DNA from: Saprospiraceae bacterium
GTDB lineage: Bacteria; Bacteroidota; Bacteroidia; Chitinophagales; Saprospiraceae
Length of the DNA: 58,521 nucleotides
Assembly (NCBI GenBank): GCA_029212405.1
Contig: JARGNR010000037.1
Location: 1-58,521, forward strand
Direction of reading: 5' to 3'
This document shows positions 52,908-58,521 of this stretch, piece after piece (position 1 is the stretch's first letter; each line of letters begins with the position of its first letter). Both the position numbers and the translations under genes were made by a program. The notes beneath the pieces were generated by a model. It was given only the letters and a program-made list of their open reading frames with translations, made no database searches and was not told where the DNA came from.

Positions 52908-55682
52908 ATGAATAGATTTGTCACCCTATTGATTTTAATTTTTGGAACCTTTTCTATGGGAAATAGTCAAGTTACAATCAACGAATATTCTGCATCTAAT
53001 TTATTAGGGTTTTTAGATTCGTTCAATAAAGGGGAAGATTGGGTCGAATTGTACAATGATGGGGATGAATCAGTAGATCTCAGTGGATGGCATCTATCGG
53101 ATAAATCGAGTAAACCGGGAAAGTGGACTTTTCCAGAGGGAGCCGTTATACTGCCTAAGGGTTTTCTAACTGTATATTGTTCTGGTAGAGACGGTGTGTT
53201 TCCTGGAGGATATCATACCAATTTTAAGTTGCAGCAAACTACAGGAAAAGATATTATTTTGTTGTCAGACAAGGAGGAAGAAATCATTGATTTACAAGAT
53301 TTGAGAATTACATCAATTGAGCATTCTAATTGCCGAAACTTTAATGGGGGATCTACCTGGAAAGTTTGTATAGAACCGACATTCAATAGCTCAAACAATG
53401 GATCAATCCAATATGATAGATATACCGTTGCACCATCCATGGATTTAGCTGCTGGGTATTATGAAGGGATGCAAACGGTGGAACTAACGAATAATGAAGA
53501 GAATTCCATATTGAGATATACCTTGGATGGAACAAATCCCACACCATCTTCTCAAGAATATAAAGGACCGATTTCATTTTCTACAACGACAGTGGTGAAG
53601 GCCCAGTCATTCAGTAATGATCCTTTGATTCTCCCGGGTAAAATGGATTTTAATACCTACTTTATTAATGAAGACTTTTCAGTTGCGGTCTTTTCAGTTG
53701 CCGCAGATGATGTGATAGAGTTGGCTAATGGAGAAGGTCAGTTGATACCGATAGGATCCATTGAATATTTCAATTTAGATAAAGAAAGAGAAGCGACTTC
53801 ATTTGGAAGTTTGAACCGACATGGGCAGGATTCTTGGGCATTGGATCATAGAAGCTTGGATTGGGTTTCGAGGGATGAAATGGGCTATTCCAAGGCAGTT
53901 GAAGCTCCTTTGTTTTCCTATTCTGAAAGAGATGAATATCAAAAGTTCATGTTTCGGAATTCAGGAGATGATAATTATCCTGCCATCAATGATTTTGCCC
54001 ATGAAGGTAGCACCCATATAAGAGATGAATATGTGCAGACTTTGGCCATGGAAGGAAAGATGAAATTGGATACACGAGCGGTAGAACGAGTAGTTTTGTT
54101 TTTAAATGGCGAATATTGGGGCTTGTATGGAATGAGAGAGCGTCCCGTGGATGCCGACTATACAGACGAATACTATGATCAGGATAAATATAATATTCAA
54201 TATTTATCTACCTGGGGAGGTACAGAAATAGAGTATGGGGGACAAGAAGCATTAACGGATTGGCTAACCGTAAGAGATTTTGTTTTGAAAAATGATATGA
54301 GCTTGGAAGAAAATTATGCAGCGGTCGAAGATCAAATAAATCTAGTCAGTCTAATTGATTACATGATCGTAAACCTCAATGTTGTTGCCTCGGATTGGTT
54401 GAATTATAACACAGGATGGTGGAGAGGATTGAATCCAGAAGGGGACCATAAAAAGTGGGGATACATTCTATGGGATCTCGATGCTACATTTGATTATTAT
54501 ATCAATTATAGTGGGGTGCCCAACACACAACCCGATGCAGAACCTTGTTCGATTGAAGATATTGCTACCTTCATGGATGGATTTTTTGGGAATGAATATC
54601 CAGGGGATACGGGCTTAGAAATTGATCCAGAATCCTGTACGACTATTATGAATGGGAGTAGCCCTTATCCTGCCACGGATACTATATTTATTCAGACAAT
54701 TATTCAGGATGAATACTGCTGTGATACCGATTGGGACAATATTTGCCAAGATATATATGACAGTATTTTAGAAGGAACAAATAATCCAACAACAAATGAG
54801 TTTCTTGCTGGAGATATTGGAAGGCATGAAACAATATTGTTGAAATTGTTGGAAGAAAATGAAACATTTAAGCAGTTGTATTATTCCCGGTATGCAGACA
54901 TCATGAATACAGTATTTACTTGCGAAAACATGAATGAAACCTTGGATCGTATGTTGGATGTAATCCGTCCAGAAATGCCAAGGCAAATAGAAAGATGGGG
55001 CGGAAGTATGATGGAATGGGAGTCGAATGTACAAGACTTGAAAGATTTTATTAACGAACGATGTTTGTTGTTAGACGATGGCATGATCAATTGTTATGAA
55101 GAGCTGAACGGCCCTCATAAGCTGACATTAATGGCGGAACCTGAAGGGATCGGTGAAATCGATTTAAATACCTTGGATATTGAAGATTTCCCCTGGGAGG
55201 GCGACTATTTTGGTGGTATGGAAAATAAGATCAAAGCGAGAGTTTTTGGATCCAATGAAGCGATGTACGAATTTAGCCATTGGGAAAGTAAGAAAGGAAG
55301 TACAATTTTGCCTGACTTGACTACTCGGAAAGCAACTATTGTTGTTGAACAAGCTGATACGTTGACGGCCGTATTTAAAGAAAAAACGGTCAGTACGGAA
55401 GAGTTGCAGAATGATTCTGAGTTTCGTATTTACCCGAATCCTGCTAAGGACTATTTGGTAGTTGATTTCAATTTGCCGTCCTCTACAGCAGTAGATATTT
55501 CACTTTATAATGTAATTGGAGAACGATTGATTTCATTTAGTAAAAACAATGGAATGAAATCAGCGGGAAGACACTCAGAGCAATTGGATTTATCTACATC
55601 TGTTTTGAAGTCTGGTTTGTACATTTTAGTCATTGATTATGGTAGTCAAAAGAAGAGTTTTAAAGTGAATGTTTTACGATAA
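52908..55682 (+). CDS. Secreted CotH-like protein with lamin-tail, CHB_HEX and T9SS domains
   Basis: A 924-aa protein; ATG 52908 gives the signal peptide MNRFVTLLILIFGTFSMGNSQ (a longer frame from 52827 is unlikely). Order: lamin-tail domain (about 22-165, INEYSASNLLGFLDSFNKGE), chitobiase/hexosaminidase C-terminal-like domain (about 175-255, ILRYTLDGTNPTPSSQEY), CotH-type kinase domain (about 260-575) with ERVVLFLNGEYWGLYGMRER, VVASDWLNYNTGWWRG and the metal motif ILWDLDATFDYY near 521-530, then a Cys-rich insert with DEYCCDTDWDNICQDIYD near 600-617, and a type A T9SS domain (IYPNPAKDYLVVDFN ... SFKVNVLR). Domain order differs from the CotH protein at 46.6-48.9 kb, where lamin-tail comes last. 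Target unknown. Confidence 0.9.
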   Translation: MNRFVTLLILIFGTFSMGNSQVTINEYSASNLLGFLDSFNKGEDWVELYNDGDESVDLSGWHLSDKSSKPGKWTFPEGAVILPKGFLTVYCSGRDGVFPGGYHTNFKLQQTTGKDIILLSDKEEEIIDLQDLRITSIEHSNCRNFNGGSTWKVCIEPTFNSSNNGSIQYDRYTVAPSMDLAAGYYEGMQTVELTNNEENSILRYTLDGTNPTPSSQEYKGPISFSTTTVVKAQSFSNDPLILPGKMDFNTYFINEDFSVAVFSVAADDVIELANGEGQLIPIGSIEYFNLDKEREATSFGSLNRHGQDSWALDHRSLDWVSRDEMGYSKAVEAPLFSYSERDEYQKFMFRNSGDDNYPAINDFAHEGSTHIRDEYVQTLAMEGKMKLDTRAVERVVLFLNGEYWGLYGMRERPVDADYTDEYYDQDKYNIQYLSTWGGTEIEYGGQEALTDWLTVRDFVLKNDMSLEENYAAVEDQINLVSLIDYMIVNLNVVASDWLNYNTGWWRGLNPEGDHKKWGYILWDLDATFDYYINYSGVPNTQPDAEPCSIEDIATFMDGFFGNEYPGDTGLEIDPESCTTIMNGSSPYPATDTIFIQTIIQDEYCCDTDWDNICQDIYDSILEGTNNPTTNEFLAGDIGRHETILLKLLEENETFKQLYYSRYADIMNTVFTCENMNETLDRMLDVIRPEMPRQIERWGGSMMEWESNVQDLKDFINERCLLLDDGMINCYEELNGPHKLTLMAEPEGIGEIDLNTLDIEDFPWEGDYFGGMENKIKARVFGSNEAMYEFSHWESKKGSTILPDLTTRKATIVVEQADTLTAVFKEKTVSTEELQNDSEFRIYPNPAKDYLVVDFNLPSSTAVDISLYNVIGERLISFSKNNGMKSAGRHSEQLDLSTSVLKSGLYILVIDYGSQKKSFKVNVLR

Positions 55683-55739
55683 AGTAAGCAACACTCATTT
55701 GTTGAGGATCGTGATTTTCTTTCTATCTTGCGTATCTAT

Positions 55740-56873
55740 ATGAATGATGTTATTCAATTTCACAACTTATCGCACATTTTTATATCCTTAATAGGCGCGA
55801 CCCTATTATTGGTCATTTATTTCAATATTCGTAAGCGATTCAGTCAAATACTTGAAGAAGGGGAGAAGCAAAAGCGAGTAGATAGAGGACTACTTTATCT
55901 CAGTCTTGCTATGTTTGTGTGGGTGTGTTCTGGACTCTGGGCATATTTAGGAAGTAGATTTAGTTTTGATACTGCTTTTGTGTTCCAAGTAGGTGTCAAT
56001 TTACTGTCGATTGTAAACAATATGTTTTTACTATTGGCACTGTATTACTTTTACTATGCTCCAGCTTTTATTTATAAAAATGAGAGAAATGTTCGGATCA
56101 TTATCGGAATTATCATCTTGGTCACGGGGTCTACATTAGCGGTGTCTTACTTTGGAGGTGGAGGGGTTTATAAGAATGTAAACATAAGCAGTATCCCAGA
56201 TTTATTACTATCTGGTTTCCTTTGTTATTTATTGATGGTCTCCATGTATAAAACCTTTTTATATCGAGGTTTGAGGTTGGTTGCGATATTATCGGCAGTT
56301 GTGGTCACACTTATTTTCCTGTCTCAATTGCCTGAAGTATTTCTGAGCATGAATGATGCTTTTTCCAATTATATGATAAAAATTGTAGCGAAAACTTCAT
56401 TGATATCCTTATTCTTGGTACTGGCCACTACATGGGTCATTCAATTGGCCAACACTCCACGAGTGAACGAAATGCAACTTACTTTTCTTGATTGGTCCTT
56501 AATTCAAATCAGCATTCCCTCAAAGAATATGGACAATAAAAAGGTGGACTTTGGATCTAGAACTACGCAGTATAAAAACTTACTGAAGTTTGCCATTCGA
56601 AGGAAGTATGGAAACGGTGATGATTCAAGTATGTCGATCGGAGCGAGTGGAGAGATTAAAAATCAAACCTACTTATCAAGAATCATTGATGATATCAATG
56701 AAATCGGTGGGCAAGAGGAGAATACTAAATTGGAGAGAAGGGATTTATTTACCTTTATTGGAGAAGGAAAGTACCGATTACGAATGCTTCCTGAACACAT
56801 CACCGTGGATCAAAATGTGTTGCAAGAATTTATCGCACAGTCCGAAAACAGGGCGTATTCCAGCTTTTTGTAA
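55740..56873 (+). CDS. Multipass membrane protein with cytoplasmic C-terminal domain, unknown family
   Basis: A 377-aa protein (start ATG 55740; a TTG lies at 55728). About seven hydrophobic segments occupy residues 10-235 (FISLIGATLLLVIYF, LLYLSLAMFVWVCSGLWAYL, FVFQVGVNLLSIVNNMFLLLALYYF, IIIGIIILVTGSTLAVSYF, LLLSGFLCYLLMVSM, LVAILSAVVVTLIFLSQL, ISLFLVLATTWVIQLA). The last 130 residues are charged and soluble, mixed alpha/beta, with RRKYGNGDDSSMSIGAS and YLSRIIDDINEIGG. The layout resembles membrane sensor proteins that signal to a cytoplasmic effector part, but no kinase, cyclase or HTH motif is seen. It is followed by a POT transporter gene after 122 bp on the same strand. Confidence 0.75.
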   Translation: MNDVIQFHNLSHIFISLIGATLLLVIYFNIRKRFSQILEEGEKQKRVDRGLLYLSLAMFVWVCSGLWAYLGSRFSFDTAFVFQVGVNLLSIVNNMFLLLALYYFYYAPAFIYKNERNVRIIIGIIILVTGSTLAVSYFGGGGVYKNVNISSIPDLLLSGFLCYLLMVSMYKTFLYRGLRLVAILSAVVVTLIFLSQLPEVFLSMNDAFSNYMIKIVAKTSLISLFLVLATTWVIQLANTPRVNEMQLTFLDWSLIQISIPSKNMDNKKVDFGSRTTQYKNLLKFAIRRKYGNGDDSSMSIGASGEIKNQTYLSRIIDDINEIGGQEENTKLERRDLFTFIGEGKYRLRMLPEHITVDQNVLQEFIAQSENRAYSSFL

Positions 56874-56995
56874 TTAATTGTTATTGAGCAACAATCTACA
56901 ACAGGAAACAATCTTTTACTATTGTTTCTTACAATCCTATTTTTACGTAAAGACAATGTGCTTCTTTGATTTTTCAATAATTAAGATAAAATCAA

Positions 56996-58521
56996 ATGGA
57001 GAATACACAAACAGCATGGGGCCACCCGAAAGGACTTTTCTATCTATTTTTTGCAGAACTATGGGAACGCTTTTCTTTTTATGGAATGCGTGCATTATTG
57101 GTTTTGTACATGACCAAACAACTCTTATATGAGGATACAATGTCCTTCGGGATTTTTGCAGCCTACATGTCCCTGGTCTACTTCACACCCATTATTGGTG
57201 GGGTATTAGCGGATAACTATTTGGGGTATAGAAAATCAATTGTGTTGGGAGGAATAATGATGGCATTGGGTCATTTTTTTCTAACGATAGAGCACCCCAT
57301 CTTCTTTTTCGGTTCGTTATCTCTAATCATCGTGGGAAATGGATTTTTTAAACCCAATATATCCTCCTTTGTGGGAACGCTCTACAAAAAAGAAGATACG
57401 CGCAGAGATGCAGGATTTACCATTTTTTATATGGGGATTAATATCGGAGGTGCGGTCGCTCCTTTGCTTTGTGCCTGGTTGGCAGAGTCCTATGGTTGGC
57501 ATTATGGATTCTTGTTGGCAGGGATTGGAATGTTGGTAGGCTTATTTTATTTTTATCAAGGAATCAATGCCAACGTTTTTGGTGAAAATGGAAAAGTACC
57601 CAATGAAGATCTGTTTCATCAAAAAGTAGTTGGACTGAATAAAGGACAACTGATTACTCTTTTGGCCTTTCTATCTGTTCCCTTATTTGCCCTCATTGTA
57701 AAGTTTAATCAATACGAACACTATATAGTTTGGGTAGCGACCTTGGTTATATTAGGGGCAATGGGTTACATCTACAACTCTTCTAATTCAGTAGATAAAG
57801 GAAGATTAGTTGTGGCATTATATTTTACGGTATTGATGTCCATCTTTTGGGCTATTTTTGAACAAGCAGGCAGTTCGCTCACCTTATTTGCAGATAGAAA
57901 TATGAATCTGATAGGAATGAATGCTGCTCAAACCAATAGTATCAATTCTGGCTTCATCATATTATTGGCTATCCCATTTTCATGGATGTGGACTTATTTG
58001 ACAAGAGTAGATCGCAATCCCAATTCAGCGATAAAATCGGGGATTGGACTAATGCTATTGGGGATTGGTTTTGTGATTTTTGCGTCTTCTGCACAATCTG
58101 TAGATGAAATGGCCAGAACCCCCATGTGGTATTTGATTGCTGGCTACTTTGTGTTGACTGTGGGTGAATTATTTATTTCACCGATAGGGCTCTCAAAAAT
58201 GACCGAACTATCACCACCGAAGTATTTGGCATTTATAATGGGGGTATTTTTCACGTCTTCGTTTTATGGGCACTTTTTTGCTGGGAAAATAGCCAAGTTG
58301 ACTACGGTGGTGGAGGGAGAGATCAATCCATTTTCTCAGGGTGTATTGGGAGGGATCACTGCGGCTATTTCGGGTTTGTCCCCAGAGGTATCTAGTAGTG
58401 GGGCGCAAGAATTTCAGCAGTTGTATTCTTATGTTTCGGTGTATGCGGGGTTTGGGGTGATGACGATAGGGATTGGTGTTTTAGCGATATTGATATCTCC
58501 GTTTATTAAGAAATTGATGGC
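56996..58521 (+). CDS. POT-family peptide transporter (partial)
   Basis: Proton-coupled di/tripeptide symporter of the major facilitator superfamily. It begins at ATG 56996 (MENTQTAWGHPKGLFYLFFA) and runs off the window end without a stop, so about 508 codons are seen. The family signature E-x-x-E-R-F-x-Y-Y-G is present as AELWERFSFYGMRALLVLYM (residues about 20-39) and the PTR2 signature as FTIFYMGINIGGAVAPLLC near 142-160. About 12 membrane helices can be traced. The start of the open end lies in the last helix (GFGVMTIGIGVLAILISPF). It fits the secreted peptidases nearby, bringing their products into the cell. Confidence 0.93.
   Translation, partial: MENTQTAWGHPKGLFYLFFAELWERFSFYGMRALLVLYMTKQLLYEDTMSFGIFAAYMSLVYFTPIIGGVLADNYLGYRKSIVLGGIMMALGHFFLTIEHPIFFFGSLSLIIVGNGFFKPNISSFVGTLYKKEDTRRDAGFTIFYMGINIGGAVAPLLCAWLAESYGWHYGFLLAGIGMLVGLFYFYQGINANVFGENGKVPNEDLFHQKVVGLNKGQLITLLAFLSVPLFALIVKFNQYEHYIVWVATLVILGAMGYIYNSSNSVDKGRLVVALYFTVLMSIFWAIFEQAGSSLTLFADRNMNLIGMNAAQTNSINSGFIILLAIPFSWMWTYLTRVDRNPNSAIKSGIGLMLLGIGFVIFASSAQSVDEMARTPMWYLIAGYFVLTVGELFISPIGLSKMTELSPPKYLAFIMGVFFTSSFYGHFFAGKIAKLTTVVEGEINPFSQGVLGGITAAISGLSPEVSSSGAQEFQQLYSYVSVYAGFGVMTIGIGVLAILISPFIKKLM

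Noticed and set aside
1-58521. CRISPR array, rRNA, tRNA, prophage or insertion sequence
   Set aside because: I looked for repeated spacers, tRNA cloverleaf-like stretches, phage gene clusters and transposase motifs and found none I could support.

Overview
The window looks like chromosomal DNA of an AT-rich member of the Bacteroidota, most likely a Saprospiria-like marine or soil lineage. Supporting signs are many secreted proteins ending in type 9 secretion system (T9SS) sorting domains (type A in the metalloprotease, Omp28-like, GH81, both CotH-like and one serine hydrolase; type B 'CHU_C' in the SprB-repeat protein), a TonB receptor with a carboxypeptidase-like N-terminal domain, the bacillithiol enzyme BshC, a LytTR/HisKA_2 two-component pair, lack of clear Shine-Dalgarno sites, and occasional promoter motifs of the Bacteroidota type (TAnnTTTG). 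The lineage call is an inference from gene style. No rRNA, tRNA, CRISPR array, IS transposase or prophage was seen.

Layout. 0.2-8.5 kb: a small unknown protein, PEP carboxykinase, a possible membrane protein/GMC oxidoreductase/old-yellow-enzyme (OYE) operon, and a short-chain dehydrogenase next to a TetR regulator broken by one in-frame stop, with two operator-like palindromes upstream of the dehydrogenase. 9-16.7 kb: TonB receptor, a GCS2-CBS fusion with a companion CBS protein, a membrane-bound AraC regulator and a lipoprotein serine hydrolase. 16.9-24 kb: secreted M43-type protease, FAS1 lipoprotein, CIA30-like protein, DUF4468-like protein and a SprB-repeat/type-B protein. 24-31 kb: an OYE domain fused in frame to an RlaP/YcgL-type nucleotidyltransferase, overlapping a second nucleotidyltransferase gene; then NTF2-like, Crp-type and AhpD-like genes, and BshC. 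31-41.2 kb: an orphan DppB-type permease, a 165-bp foldback element, a TPR lipoprotein, HAD and CvfB genes, an Omp28-like protein, a Dabb lipoprotein and a histidine kinase/LytTR operon. 41.3-58.5 kb: an array of LytTR-site-like repeats before a small secreted protein, a multidomain GH81 beta-1,3-glucanase, two CotH/lamin-tail proteins, an M28 peptidase, a serine hydrolase, a SWIM protein, an unknown membrane protein and a POT peptide transporter cut by the window end.

How the parts fit. Much of the window serves extracellular breakdown and uptake (proteases, GH81 glucanase, TonB receptor, POT transporter). The most unusual items are the OYE-nucleotidyltransferase fusion with its overlapping second nucleotidyltransferase; the two-component operon whose upstream region holds five copies of a 13-bp motif at 20-21 bp spacing, three of them placed just upstream of a promoter-like site for a small cysteine-containing secreted protein; a foldback repeat with a probable miniature relative; and the TetR gene with a single nonsense codon.
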